Of a stretch of 64,000 bases of DNA, positions 24,855 through 33,876 are shown piece by piece. The notes under the pieces are model-generated. The model saw only the letters and a list, made by a program, of their open reading frames with translations, did not search any database and was not told the origin of the DNA. The position numbers and the translations under genes are program-made. Source of the DNA: JACMNW01 sp963708425 (GTDB lineage: Bacteria; Pseudomonadota; Alphaproteobacteria; Rhodobacterales; Rhodobacteraceae); NCBI GenBank assembly GCA_963708425.1, contig OY970206.1, positions 2,356,001 through 2,420,000 of the forward strand, given 5' to 3'. Every line of letters starts with the position of its first letter. Positions within the stretch are counted from its first letter, which is position 1.

Positions 24855-24944
24855 TTATTCGGACTATGTAACTTGGTGGTGGAATACTATGTTGCCTCAT
24901 CCGTTAGACAAGGGAACACCGCGCCTTCTCGGCCATGTAACTTG
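24855..24944. repeat. Direct repeat flanking the protease promoter
   Basis: TTCGGACTATGTAACTTG (24858-24875) and CTCGGCCATGTAACTTG (24928-24944) are near-identical and 70 bases apart. They bracket the diverged ECF-type promoter at 24880-24905, between the sigma factor start and the protease start. They may be regulator sites. Confidence 0.4.
24880..24905 (+). promoter_or_regulatory. Diverged ECF-type promoter for the protease gene
   Basis: TGGAATACT (24880-24888), exactly 13 bases, CGTT (24902-24905). It differs from the three exact copies at three bases of the first box but keeps spacing and second box. The protease start is 62 bases downstream. Confidence 0.5.
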
Positions 24945-24967
24945 CTTCAACAGACCGGATCAAACAC

Positions 24968-26359
24968 ATGAATACAACCATCCTTTTTCGCGCTGCCCTT
25001 GTGCTGCTGTGCCTGTCAGTCGCGGCCAATCAAGTTGCCGTCAACCCGATCGGACCCGTGATGGCTCAAGATGACGATGACGACGGTGGGGATGACGACG
25101 GTGATGACGATGGTGGCAATGACGACCCAAGCCCTACTGCCGACGACGACGATGGCGATGTCGGCGGCGGTGCCGGGGTCGATGACGACCGCCGCCCCGG
25201 TTCTGCCCGTGTGCCGCGCCGCGCTGCCCGTAGTACTGCCCCTGCTGAACTGCCCCGCCTTGTGCCCGGAGAACTTGTCACACTATCGCTGAACGAAGCT
25301 GATCTGGCCATTCTGCTGGCCCGTGGCTACAGGGTTCTGGAACAGCGTGCCGTGCCCGAACTTGGTGCCACATCGCGGCGCTTGTCGGTGCCGGATGGTA
25401 CGGCGCTAGAGTCCGCAAGGGCCGAGGTTCGGGCCCTCGCATCTGGCACGGACGCCGATTTCAACCACTATTACCGCAGTGAACAGGCTGTCGAACCCGC
25501 AGTCTGCGAAGGGCCGCATTGTGTATCCTTCAACCTAATTGGGTGGCATTCACCTTCGAATGCACGCTGCAATGCCGATATCGCCGTTGGTGTCATCGAC
25601 ACAGGCATCAATCCCGATCACCCGACGTTCGCCTCGTCGCGCCTTGAGGTTCACAAGCTTACGCCCGGTGACCTTGATCCGTCGCGCGCCATTCACGGAA
25701 CGGCCGTCATCGCACTGCTGATCGGCGGTCCGGATAGCCGCTCGCCGGGACTGCTGCCCGGCGCGCGTGTCGTGGCAGTTGACGCTTTCCACAGTGACGG
25801 CGGTGATGAACGGGCGGATGTCTACACGCTGGTCGCAGCGATGGACTTTCTTGCAGCGAAAGACATCCGCGTCGTTAACATGAGCCTTGCCGGCCCGCCG
25901 AACACGGTTCTGGAACGCGCTGTGGCAACCCTTGTGGCAATCGATATCGTTCTAGTCGCCGCGACCGGGAACGGCGGCCCCGAGGCTGATCCGGCCTATC
26001 CGGCTGCCTATCCGGAGGTTGTTGCAGTGACTGCAGTGGACAGGACTGGCGCTGTCTACCGCCGCGCTGGCCGTGGCGCGCATGTCGATCTTGCCGCGCC
26101 GGGGGTTGATGTATGGACTGCCGCCTCGATCAAAGGGGCCAGGCCGAAGACCGGCACCTCGTTCGCCGCACCTTTCGTCTCTGCGGCGGCGGCTGCCTCT
26201 CTTGCTGCCGACCCGCAACTGTCCGCGAAAGATCTGATCGGACGACTGACGGCCACGGCCCGAGATCTCGGTACACCCGGCCGCGACGAGACCTATGGAC
26301 ACGGGCTCATCCAGACCGGACCGGCCTGCCTTGCACGCACAGCCCCGGTGGAGCCATGA
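24968..26359 (+). CDS. Secreted subtilisin-like (S8) serine protease
   Basis: This 463-residue protein begins with a signal peptide (hydrophobic to about residue 22, cleavage near VMAQD). Residues about 35-75 form a linker almost entirely of Asp and Gly. The S8 domain follows with catalytic Asp 211 in GVIDTGINPDH, His 243 in IHGTAVIALL and Ser 398 in GTSFAAPFVSA. The region before the domain may act as a propeptide. It is divergent from the ECF sigma factor gene and has a diverged copy of the ECF-type promoter. The Asp-rich linker could bind calcium, as is common for subtilases. Confidence 0.92.
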   Translation: MNTTILFRAALVLLCLSVAANQVAVNPIGPVMAQDDDDDGGDDDGDDDGGNDDPSPTADDDDGDVGGGAGVDDDRRPGSARVPRRAARSTAPAELPRLVPGELVTLSLNEADLAILLARGYRVLEQRAVPELGATSRRLSVPDGTALESARAEVRALASGTDADFNHYYRSEQAVEPAVCEGPHCVSFNLIGWHSPSNARCNADIAVGVIDTGINPDHPTFASSRLEVHKLTPGDLDPSRAIHGTAVIALLIGGPDSRSPGLLPGARVVAVDAFHSDGGDERADVYTLVAAMDFLAAKDIRVVNMSLAGPPNTVLERAVATLVAIDIVLVAATGNGGPEADPAYPAAYPEVVAVTAVDRTGAVYRRAGRGAHVDLAAPGVDVWTAASIKGARPKTGTSFAAPFVSAAAAASLAADPQLSAKDLIGRLTATARDLGTPGRDETYGHGLIQTGPACLARTAPVEP

Positions 26360-26824
26360 CGACAGGCAATTGTTGGGATGTCTGGCCAATAGGGGCTGCA
26401 CGTTCGTCTTTCTACGGAAAACTCTGGTTCCGTTGAAACATCTGATCTCGATGTTCAAGACAAGCTACAACAGGCGGGGTAACAAGCGCACAGAAACTGA
26501 TAAGGGCTGCGTAAATCCTATAAATGCACCCCAATGAAAATGGGGGGTTTCCCACCGTCTGCAATCTGACGGTTTGTCAAATAGGCCCGAAGTCAACACC
26601 CGCAGCACCGTTAGGCCGCTGACTGCTTTGGCTGACCGCTCAAGAACGTTTGCTACCAATATCAGCAAAAAATTTCGGCATTTGCGATTGTCTGTTTGCT
26701 GAAATGCCTGCACGGCAGCCGCGCGGTCGCGATCGGAACGGGCGATTGTCAACCTGGCGGCGTAAGCCCAGTTGTAGCGAAGTGTGATGCCGAACCTGCG
26801 TCGTGCGAATACATCCATCCGACC
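26360..26824. other. Intergenic region, nothing clear
   Basis: This 465-base stretch separates the protease gene from the sensor kinase gene, whose ends point at each other. It has a small hairpin at 26529-26545 (CCCCA, 7-base loop, TGGGG, then GG and TTT) that could help end transcription. A minus-strand open frame at 26465-26818 has no ribosome site, no recognised domain and biased composition, so it is not called. Confidence 0.6.
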
Positions 26825-28216
26825 CTAGCCGGCCGTTGGAAAGCTGACACTTGCCAAAAGGCCGGTGCCCGTGCGTCCGGTTTGCAGCTGGATTTCTGCG
26901 CCAAACAGGGCGGCGATTTCGGTTGCGATGGCCAGGCCAAGGCCAAGGCCCGTTTCAGGGTCTTTGGCGCTGATCGCGACCGACTTTGGCATGCCGCGTT
27001 TGCGCAGCACGGCACGCTTCATTTGTTCTGGAGCCAGACCGGGGCCGTTGTCTTCCACTTCCAGCGCAACGGAACCGGCGGTTTGCAGCACCCGCACCGT
27101 CACCACCGCGCCACGGCCCGAATAGGCGATGGCATTGGCAAGCAGGTTTTGCAGCAGTTCAGCCAGTAGGACCGGCTCTGCCCGCGCCGTGGCCTCAGAG
27201 GCCCCTTCGTAGCCAAGGTCGATCTCGCGCAGCAAGGCGGCTGGAACCATCTCGGCGGTGACCTCTTTAGCGATTGCCACGATGTTGATTGGTTGCAGCA
27301 CGGTGGCCCCCGTCGCCGCATCGACGCGCGCAAGAACCAAAAGCTGCGCCAGCACCCGCTCGGCGCGTTCCAGTGCGGTTCGTGCCTTTTGCGTGGCCGC
27401 CCCGGTCTGATTGGGGCCAGCGCTGCGGTCGATTAGCGCAAGTTGCGTGCGCACCACAGCAAGGGGGGTGCGCAACTGATGGCTGGCGTTGCCGGTAAAA
27501 TTGCGCAGCGCGTCAAGTGCAGTATCCAGCCGCGCCATGAAAGAGTTGATGGCGGCGACCAGAACCTCGACCTCCTGCGGCGTATCGGCAGTGACCGGGC
27601 GCAGATCGCCCGGTGAGCGTTCGGCAATGATAGCACCCAGCCGGTCCAGCGGGCGCAAGGCGACGGTGACGGCGATCCAGACAATGCCCGCCACGCCGAG
27701 GATCAGTACCGCAAGGCGCATCGCCGAGCGGATCAGAATGGCGCGCGCCAAGGTGGACCGCGCGCGCGTGGATTCCGCAACGGTGACGCTGAACGGGATG
27801 GAGCGCGCGCCGGTCGACACCTCGCGCATCAGGGTGGCGCTGCGGATGCCAACCTCGCCATAGCGGCCATCAGCAAAGCCGACCCCACCCAAGGGTGCGG
27901 CCACAATCGCCAGATCTTCATAGCCGGTCAGAAAGCTGCCAATCGGGCCGTCAACGCGGTAAAACACCTTGTCCTGCGCCGTGGAGGTCAGCATTTCCAA
28001 CGACGAATAGGGGATATCCACTTCCAGAACGCCGGTTTCGTCGACCGTCACCCGTTCGGCAATCGCGAGTGCAGAACCAACCAGCACCCGGTCCGACACG
28101 CTTTGCGCCGTGCGCAATGCTTCGCGCCATGTGTCCAGCAGCGCCAGAAGGCCGAGCGCTGCCGTGGCCAGAAACAGCCAAAGCAGCAGGCGACGGCGGA
28201 GGGAATAGGGGGTCAT
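26825..28216 (-). CDS. tctE: Sensor histidine kinase, TctE-like
   Basis: This 463-residue kinase has an N-terminal membrane helix (about residues 10-28), a periplasmic domain, a second helix (about 165-185), HAMP-like linker, and a kinase core: H-box NASHQLRTPLAVVRTQ, N-box LLQNLLANAIAYSGRG, G-boxes DNGPGLAPEQ and GLGLGLAIATEI. The response regulator gene lies upstream with a 4-base ATGA overlap. Position next to tctCBA and similarity to the TctDE family suggest sensing of citrate or a related carboxylate, which is inference. Confidence 0.85.
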   Translation of the reverse strand: MTPYSLRRRLLLWLFLATAALGLLALLDTWREALRTAQSVSDRVLVGSALAIAERVTVDETGVLEVDIPYSSLEMLTSTAQDKVFYRVDGPIGSFLTGYEDLAIVAAPLGGVGFADGRYGEVGIRSATLMREVSTGARSIPFSVTVAESTRARSTLARAILIRSAMRLAVLILGVAGIVWIAVTVALRPLDRLGAIIAERSPGDLRPVTADTPQEVEVLVAAINSFMARLDTALDALRNFTGNASHQLRTPLAVVRTQLALIDRSAGPNQTGAATQKARTALERAERVLAQLLVLARVDAATGATVLQPINIVAIAKEVTAEMVPAALLREIDLGYEGASEATARAEPVLLAELLQNLLANAIAYSGRGAVVTVRVLQTAGSVALEVEDNGPGLAPEQMKRAVLRKRGMPKSVAISAKDPETGLGLGLAIATEIAALFGAEIQLQTGRTGTGLLASVSFPTAG

Positions 28217-28890
28217 CGCGGCTCAGTGGCTTTTTCAAGCAGATAACCGATGCCGCGCACAGTTCGCAGTCCTAGCCCGAATGGGGCAATACGACGGCGC
28301 AGGCGCGAAATATATTGTTCGATCGCATTGTCCGACAGCATGTCGTCCAGCGAGGTCAGCGATTGCACGATGGCCTCTTTAGTGACGACCTTGCCTGCGC
28401 GGGTCAGTAGCAACTCCAGAAGGGCCCGTTCACGCGGTGGTAGATCAAGCGGATGGCCAGAGGCCGAAAACTGCCGCGTTGTCAGATCAAGCGTGACCGG
28501 GCCAAGCGTGACTGCGGCCGAGCGCAGACCGGCCTGCCGCCGCAAAAGCGAGCGGACCCGCGCCTCGAACTCGCGGATGTCAAAGGGTTTGGCCATGTAG
28601 TCGTCGGCACCGAGATCCAGCCCGCGCACGCGGTCTTCAGCGGTGCCGCGTGCAGTCAGGATCATCACCGCCGCTTTATTGCCCTGCGCCCGCATAGCGC
28701 GCAGCACGGCAAGCCCGTCAAGCTGCGGCAAGTTCAGATCAAGGATCACCAGATCGAATTGCTCGGCCGCTGCCAGCACCTTGGCGGAGTCGCCATCATG
28801 CACGCAGTCCACCGCATAGCCCGACGAGATCAGCAATGCGACCAGCGCCTCTGCCAAGGGCAGATCGTCTTCGACCAATAGCAAGCGCAT
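28213..28890 (-). CDS. tctD: Response regulator, OmpR/TctD-like
   Basis: The ATG at 28890 follows GGGGGA and gives 225 residues. The receiver domain begins MRLLLVEDDLPLAEALVALL, with the phosphorylated Asp in DLVILDLNLPQLDG and Lys in YMAKPFD. The C-terminal winged helix of the OmpR class ends with YISRLRRRIAPFGLGLRTVR and GIGYLL. It is the partner of the sensor kinase and should control the divergent transport genes starting at 28967. Confidence 0.92.
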   Translation of the reverse strand: MRLLLVEDDLPLAEALVALLISSGYAVDCVHDGDSAKVLAAAEQFDLVILDLNLPQLDGLAVLRAMRAQGNKAAVMILTARGTAEDRVRGLDLGADDYMAKPFDIREFEARVRSLLRRQAGLRSAAVTLGPVTLDLTTRQFSASGHPLDLPPRERALLELLLTRAGKVVTKEAIVQSLTSLDDMLSDNAIEQYISRLRRRIAPFGLGLRTVRGIGYLLEKATEPR

Positions 28891-28966
28891 CGCATCCCCC
28901 CGGCAGAAAAGGTTAGGGGTAAAGCGCGCAGTTGTGAACGCCGAATTCCTCGTGCAAGCTGAATTT

Positions 28967-30031
28967 ATGCGCAGGATGTTTGGACTTATCGTTGTCAGCA
29001 CTGCCATGGCTGGCCCCAGCCTGGGCGAGGTGGTGTCGTATGATGCCATCAGTGGTGTGGCGCAGGCCGAGATGGTGATCTATTCCACGTTGGACAACCA
29101 CCTTGCTGCACCGTTGGTTGCCGCCTTTCAGGCCAGCCATACAAATATCGCCGTGCGCTACGAAGACCTGCTGGCGGGCGATATTGCCGCGCGCGTGATC
29201 GCCGAGACCGATGCCGGGGCACCTACGGCGGATTTCGTGTTTTCGTCTGCGATGGATATGCAGCTGAAACTGGCCAACGACGGCTATGCGCAACCGGTCG
29301 CGGTGCCCGCTGCGCGCAACTGGCCCGTCTGGGCCAACTGGCAGGACACTGCGTTTGCTATGACCTTCGAGCCTGCGGTTCTGGTCTATCACAAACCCGC
29401 CTTTCCGGACGGCCCGCCGCAATCGCGCTTGGAATTGATGGATTGGCTGCGCCAGTCGCCCGCAGTGCTGAAGGGCAGGATCGGCACCTACGATATAGAA
29501 CAGTCGGCGGTGGGCTATCTGTTCCTGGCGCGCGATGCGGAACATTTTCCGGATATCTGGTCTTTGTTGCGCATAATGGCGGCGGCGGGGCTGCAGACTT
29601 TTCCCACCAGTCAGGACATCATTGACCGTGTGGCCGATGGCCGTCTGGTTTTGGGTTACAATATTCTTGGGTCTTATGCCGCTGATCAGGCGCGGCTTGC
29701 GCCCGATCTTGGTATGGTGTTGCTGCGCGATTTTACCGTGGTGGTGTCGCGTGTGGCCTTAGTGCCGCGCGGTGCGGCATCGCCCGAACTTGGCACCGAC
29801 TTCCTGGCCTTTCTGATGAGCAGCGAAGGACAGACTCTGCTGTCTGAAAAGCTGCGCCTGCCGTCGGTCAGCCTTGAGGTTTCGGGTGCCAACAGCGGTC
29901 AGGCGATGCAGGCCGCACTCGGCGATCAGCTGCGTCCGGTGTCCGTCAGCCCGGGGGTATTGGTCTATCTCGATCAGGCAAAACGACAGCGGTTGCTGCG
30001 CCTGTGGCGGGCGGCTTTGGCGGGCAAATGA
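28967..30031 (+). CDS. Periplasmic iron(III)/thiamine-type solute-binding protein
   Basis: The ATG at 28967 gives 354 residues with signal peptide MRRMFGLIVVSTAMAGPSLG; a GTG 11 codons upstream is an alternative. The body resembles the FbpA/AfuA class of ABC solute-binding proteins: MVIYSTLDNHLAAPLVAAFQ, DFVFSSAMDMQ and DIIDRVADGRLVLGYNILG. There is no ABC permease or ATPase beside it. It lies between TctDE and tctCBA; such proteins are found next to TctDE-type systems and may help the kinase sense the ligand. That role is inferred. Confidence 0.8.
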   Translation: MRRMFGLIVVSTAMAGPSLGEVVSYDAISGVAQAEMVIYSTLDNHLAAPLVAAFQASHTNIAVRYEDLLAGDIAARVIAETDAGAPTADFVFSSAMDMQLKLANDGYAQPVAVPAARNWPVWANWQDTAFAMTFEPAVLVYHKPAFPDGPPQSRLELMDWLRQSPAVLKGRIGTYDIEQSAVGYLFLARDAEHFPDIWSLLRIMAAAGLQTFPTSQDIIDRVADGRLVLGYNILGSYAADQARLAPDLGMVLLRDFTVVVSRVALVPRGAASPELGTDFLAFLMSSEGQTLLSEKLRLPSVSLEVSGANSGQAMQAALGDQLRPVSVSPGVLVYLDQAKRQRLLRLWRAALAGK

Positions 30032-30144
30032 CGCTGTCAGCTTGTTGACAGGATTATGTGGTCAACTTTGGCGCAGGGACGGCACGAGGAGGTGCCGCCC
30101 AAGACAATCGGCACGAAAATCCGTGCCTTGGGAGGAGAATCAGA

Positions 30145-31089
30145 ATGAAACACACGCTTTTGGGCGTTTTCTTGGCCACTGCATTGGCGGTTCCGGCCTT
30201 TGCCGGAGACTACATGATCATAGCACCGGCCGCACCCGGTGGCGGCTGGGACAGCACTGCGCGATCAATGCAGGAAGTGATGCAGGCCGAAGGCATTTCA
30301 GCCTCGGTGCAGGTGCAGAACGTGCCCGGCGCGGGCGGCACGGTTGGCTTGGCCCAATTCGCCTCGACGGCGTCGGGCGACGCCAGCCAGTTGATTGTTG
30401 GCGGCTATGTGATGGTTGGTGCGATCCTGACCAATGAATCGCCCGTGTCGCTGGCCGATGTTACCCCGATTGCCCGGCTGACCGGCGAAGCGGTCGGCAT
30501 TGCGGTTTCCGCCTCCAGCCCGATTCAGACTATCACCGAACTTGTCGACATGATGAAAGCCGATCCAGGTGCTGTGTCTTGGGCCGGCGGTTCGGCGGGC
30601 GGCGTTGACCATATCACCGTGGGCCTTCTGGCCAAGGCGGCGGGCATTGATCCGACCAAGATCAACTATGTCGCCTTCTCGGGCGGTGGCGAGGCGCTCG
30701 CGGCCATCCTTGGCAATCAAGTCACGGTGGGCATTTCCGGCGTTGGCGAATTCCTGCCGCAGGTCGAAGCGGGCACCATGCGGATGCTGGCGGTTTCGAC
30801 AGCCGAGAAATGGGCAGGCACGGATGCGCCGACGCTGATGGAATCCGGATATGACGTGAACGTGCAAAACTGGCGCATGGTTGCCGCAGCGCCGGGCCTG
30901 TCGGACGAACAGAAGGCCGCTGTTGCGGCGGATATCGACAAGCTGGTGAACTCGGCAGGCTGGAAAACCACGCTGGAAACCAAGGGCTGGGCCAACACCT
31001 ATCTGGCGGGTGCCGAGTTTGACGCGCAGCTTGCAACAGAGATCGAGGCGACCACTGCCATCTTGAAAGATATCGGTTTGGTCAAGTGA
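30145..31089 (+). CDS. tctC: Tripartite tricarboxylate transporter, binding protein
   Basis: The ATG at 30145 follows GGAGGAG and gives 314 residues with signal peptide ending near PAFAG. The Bug/TctC fold shows PAAPGGGWDSTARSMQEVM, VPGAGGTVGLAQFA and AGGSAGGVDHITVGLLAK, which form the carboxylate pocket. It delivers a tri- or dicarboxylate to the TctAB membrane complex. Its stop overlaps the tctB start (GTGA), so the genes are translationally coupled. Confidence 0.93.
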   Translation: MKHTLLGVFLATALAVPAFAGDYMIIAPAAPGGGWDSTARSMQEVMQAEGISASVQVQNVPGAGGTVGLAQFASTASGDASQLIVGGYVMVGAILTNESPVSLADVTPIARLTGEAVGIAVSASSPIQTITELVDMMKADPGAVSWAGGSAGGVDHITVGLLAKAAGIDPTKINYVAFSGGGEALAAILGNQVTVGISGVGEFLPQVEAGTMRMLAVSTAEKWAGTDAPTLMESGYDVNVQNWRMVAAAPGLSDEQKAAVAADIDKLVNSAGWKTTLETKGWANTYLAGAEFDAQLATEIEATTAILKDIGLVK

Positions 31090-31577
31090 CAGACGTCGTG
31101 TCAGAAACCAAGCGTCGCCCCGATGGGGCGGCGCTGATCATCGCAGTGTTGCTGGCGGGTCTGGGCGGGCTGTTGATCTGGCAAGGCGGCACCATTCCTG
31201 ACAAGGGCGGCTATGCCGGCATCGGGTCAGGCGACTTGCCGGTCTTTGTCGGCTGGGGCTTGGTGCTGTTGGCGTTGGCCCATGCCATCAAGGGGCTGCG
31301 CATGGGCGGAGTGGCGGTGCCGCGCCAAGAGCGTCTGCCGGTGCTGTTCATCATCGGCGGGCTTCTGCTGCAATTGGTGCTGTTGAAACCGTTGGGATTT
31401 GCCATCGCTTCGGGGATTTTGTTTGCCTGCACTGCTGCCGCCTTTGGCAAGCGCAACTTTGCGCTGACTCTGCCCATTGGCATTATCTTTGCGCTAGTGG
31501 TTTACGGTGTCTTTGATCGGCTATTGCAGCTGAACCTCCCGGCAGGATTTCCCGAAACCCTGATCTTCGGGGGCTAA
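31086..31577 (+). CDS. tctB: Tripartite tricarboxylate transporter, small membrane subunit
   Basis: A GTG start at 31086 overlaps the tctC stop. The 163-residue protein has four hydrophobic helices (around residues 17-37, 49-66, 83-101 and 110-150) typical of TctB, the small subunit that completes the transporter with TctA. It contains the conserved LKPLGFAIASGILFACTAAA region. tctA begins one base after its stop. Confidence 0.9.
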   Translation: MTDVVSETKRRPDGAALIIAVLLAGLGGLLIWQGGTIPDKGGYAGIGSGDLPVFVGWGLVLLALAHAIKGLRMGGVAVPRQERLPVLFIIGGLLLQLVLLKPLGFAIASGILFACTAAAFGKRNFALTLPIGIIFALVVYGVFDRLLQLNLPAGFPETLIFGG

Positions 31578-31578
31578 G

Positions 31579-33096
31579 ATGACCACATTCGATTTTCTGT
31601 TGCAGGGACTGACAGTCGCGCTTGACCCGCTGATCCTGTTCTATGCGCTGATTGGCGTGACCCTTGGCACCGCCGTGGGCGTGCTGCCCGGCATTGGCCC
31701 GGCGCTGACCGTCGCACTTTTGCTGCCTGTCACCTATGGGCTGGATCCGGCGGGTTCGCTGATCATGTTCGCCGGCATCTATTACGGCGGCATGTATGGC
31801 GGCTCAACCACCTCGATCTTGCTGAACACTCCCGGCGAGAGTGCCTCGATCGTCACAGCCCTGGAAGGCAACAAGATGGCCCGCGCTGGTCGTGGCGGGG
31901 CCGCATTGGCGACGGCAGCTATCGGATCGTTCGTGGCGGGGCTGCTTGCGACGCTGGCACTGGCCTTTCTGGCCCCGCATATTGTCAAGCTGGCGTTCAT
32001 CTTTGGCCCGCGTGAGTATTTCGCGCTGATGGTGTTGGCCTTTGTCACTGTTTCAGCAGCCTTTGGCGAAAGCACGTTAAAGGGCCTGACCTCGCTTTTC
32101 GTCGGGCTTGCGTTGGCACTGGTGGGGATTGACGGGTTGACCGGTCAGGCGCGGCTGTCGTTCGGGGTGCCGCAGCTTCTGGACGGAGTCGAGGTTACGA
32201 CGCTGGCTGTTGCCATGTTCGCGGTGGGCGAGGCGCTGTTCGTGGCGGCGCAGGGCGGCGGGATGGTGGAAAAGGTGCATGCCATCAAGGGTTCGGTCCG
32301 CATGACGCGCGCGGACTGGAGCCGATCATGGCGGCCATGGCTGCGCGGCACGGCTATTGGCTTTCCCATCGGTGCCATGCCAGCAGGCGGGGCTGATATC
32401 GCAAGCTTCTTGTCCTATGGCGCCGAAAAGCGGTTCTCGAAATATCCCCAGGAATTCGGTCATGGTGCGATTGAGGGCGTGGCGGGCCCCGAGGCTGCCA
32501 ACAATGCTGCCGCTGCGGGAACGCTGGTGCCGCTGCTGACGCTGGGGCTGCCAACGACGGCGACTGCCGCCATCATGCTGGCGGGGTTTCAGCAATTCGG
32601 GCTGCAACCGGGGCCTTTGCTGTTTGCGACCTCTCCCAAGTTGGTGTGGGGTCTGATCGCCAGTCTGCTGATCGCCAATGTTATGCTTCTGGTGTTGAAC
32701 CTGCCGCTGATCCGGCTTTGGGTGAAATTGCTAAGTATCCCGCGGCCGTGGCTTTATGCAGGCATTTTGCTGTTTGCAACATTGGGCACTATCGGGGTGA
32801 ACCCTTCGCCAGTGGAACTTGTGATGCTGATGATTTTTGGCGTCATGGGCTATCTGATGCGCCTGCACGGCTATCCTATCGCCCCGGTTGTGGTGGGGCT
32901 GATCCTTGGTCCGATGGCCGAACAACAACTGCGCCGGGCGCTGGCGATCAGCCAGGGCGACTGGAGCACGCTTGTCGGCACACCCGTTGCGGCGGGGCTT
33001 TTGCTGCTGGCGTTGGTGGCGCTGCTGCTTCCGCTTTGGCTACGCTGGCGCGGCAAAGGCGCAGTTCTGGCGCAGATGGCGGGCAGCGAGGATTGA
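31579..33096 (+). CDS. tctA: Tripartite tricarboxylate transporter, large membrane subunit
   Basis: This 505-residue polytopic protein is the channel-forming subunit, driven by the ion gradient. Family motifs include GTAVGVLPGIGPALTVALLL, YYGGMYGGSTTSILLNTPGE, GTAIGFPIGAMPAGGADIAS and LTLGLPTTATAAIMLAGFQ, which are duplicated substrate motifs in TctA. About 11-12 hydrophobic segments are visible. A hairpin follows the stop. Confidence 0.95.
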   Translation: MTTFDFLLQGLTVALDPLILFYALIGVTLGTAVGVLPGIGPALTVALLLPVTYGLDPAGSLIMFAGIYYGGMYGGSTTSILLNTPGESASIVTALEGNKMARAGRGGAALATAAIGSFVAGLLATLALAFLAPHIVKLAFIFGPREYFALMVLAFVTVSAAFGESTLKGLTSLFVGLALALVGIDGLTGQARLSFGVPQLLDGVEVTTLAVAMFAVGEALFVAAQGGGMVEKVHAIKGSVRMTRADWSRSWRPWLRGTAIGFPIGAMPAGGADIASFLSYGAEKRFSKYPQEFGHGAIEGVAGPEAANNAAAAGTLVPLLTLGLPTTATAAIMLAGFQQFGLQPGPLLFATSPKLVWGLIASLLIANVMLLVLNLPLIRLWVKLLSIPRPWLYAGILLFATLGTIGVNPSPVELVMLMIFGVMGYLMRLHGYPIAPVVVGLILGPMAEQQLRRALAISQGDWSTLVGTPVAAGLLLLALVALLLPLWLRWRGKGAVLAQMAGSED

Positions 33097-33100
33097 TCGG

Positions 33101-33133
33101 GGTCGGGCCAATCTAGGGGTTGAGTGCCCGACC
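33101..33133 (+). terminator. Hairpin after tctA
   Basis: GGTCGGGC (33101-33108) pairs exactly with GCCCGACC (33126-33133). The loop is 17 bases and the following ACTCATTG has no long T-run, so strength is uncertain, but the position just after the tctCBA operon fits a terminator. Confidence 0.5.
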
Positions 33134-33498
33134 ACTCATTGCGCGGAAGGCGAGTTTCTTTCCAAAAAGGGCCTCCGCATTTTCTTCATGATTTCGAGTC
33201 GACGTCATGCGTGTGCGGGTCGGCGTCAGAAGTCACCGCTGCCCCACGAATTGCCGCTGAGGAGATTTCCGCCCCGGGGCGATACGACGCATTCCCTGTA
33301 CTTTGTTCACATCGGCACAATCCACTACATGTTGATCGTTCCTGAAAAGGGGGACGATTTACCAAGGCTTCTGCGCTGGCCCGGTATTCGCTGTGTCCTT
33401 CGGCAGTGCCATCGGCGGACAGCTTGCCCGGGCCGGGATTGTTGCGGTTGTGGATTGTGTCGCATCGAGATGGTCGTTCAAGAGATTGATAACGCACC
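33134..33498. other. Intergenic region at the edge of the decay zone
   Basis: No intact gene is seen. One frame across about 33360-33520 reads YQGFCAGPVFAVSFGSAIGG then QLARAGIVAVVDCVASRW, which looks protein-like and may be the tail of a lost gene. It has no start and no recognised family. Confidence 0.4.
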
Positions 33499-33738
33499 AT
33501 GATGCGCACCCAGAATGTTAAAAGCTGGGGGCGGGTGTTGGCGGAGCGGCAATATGGACGGAAGGAGGATCGTGAAATCGCGTTCCTGACCCAAACCCCG
33601 GAACAGCGCCACGAAGAATTAAAGCTGACCTTTCTTGATCTGATCACGCAAGTGCCGCAACTGCCCCTCATATCCTATCTTGGCATCGCGCCTGAATCGT
33701 TGTCGCGGCTGCAGGCGCGCCTGACGGGGCGGAAATAG
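33499..33738 (+). CDS. Hypothetical small protein, possibly a fragment
   Basis: A 79-residue frame begins MMRTQNVKSWGRVLAERQYG and ends ISYLGIAPESLSRLQARLTG RK-type basic tail. It has no clear ribosome site and no recognised domain. It lies between decayed sequences, so it may be the end of a larger broken gene. Confidence 0.35.
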   Translation: MMRTQNVKSWGRVLAERQYGRKEDREIAFLTQTPEQRHEELKLTFLDLITQVPQLPLISYLGIAPESLSRLQARLTGRK

Positions 33739-33876
33739 GCGTATTAGGGCCCTTGGCGTCGCGACCTATCCTAATGATCTATGTTAGTGCGACTGTTCGG
33801 TGGCGTGTTACTGTTTTCTCATGCTGTCGCGCGTTTCTGTGGCATTCGGCGTTAGCAACTAGAGGGGGTGAACAAG

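Noticed and set aside
26465..26818. 117-codon minus-strand frame after the protease gene
   Set aside because: There is no ribosome site, no recognised domain, and its start region overlaps the end of the kinase unit's neighbourhood without operon logic.
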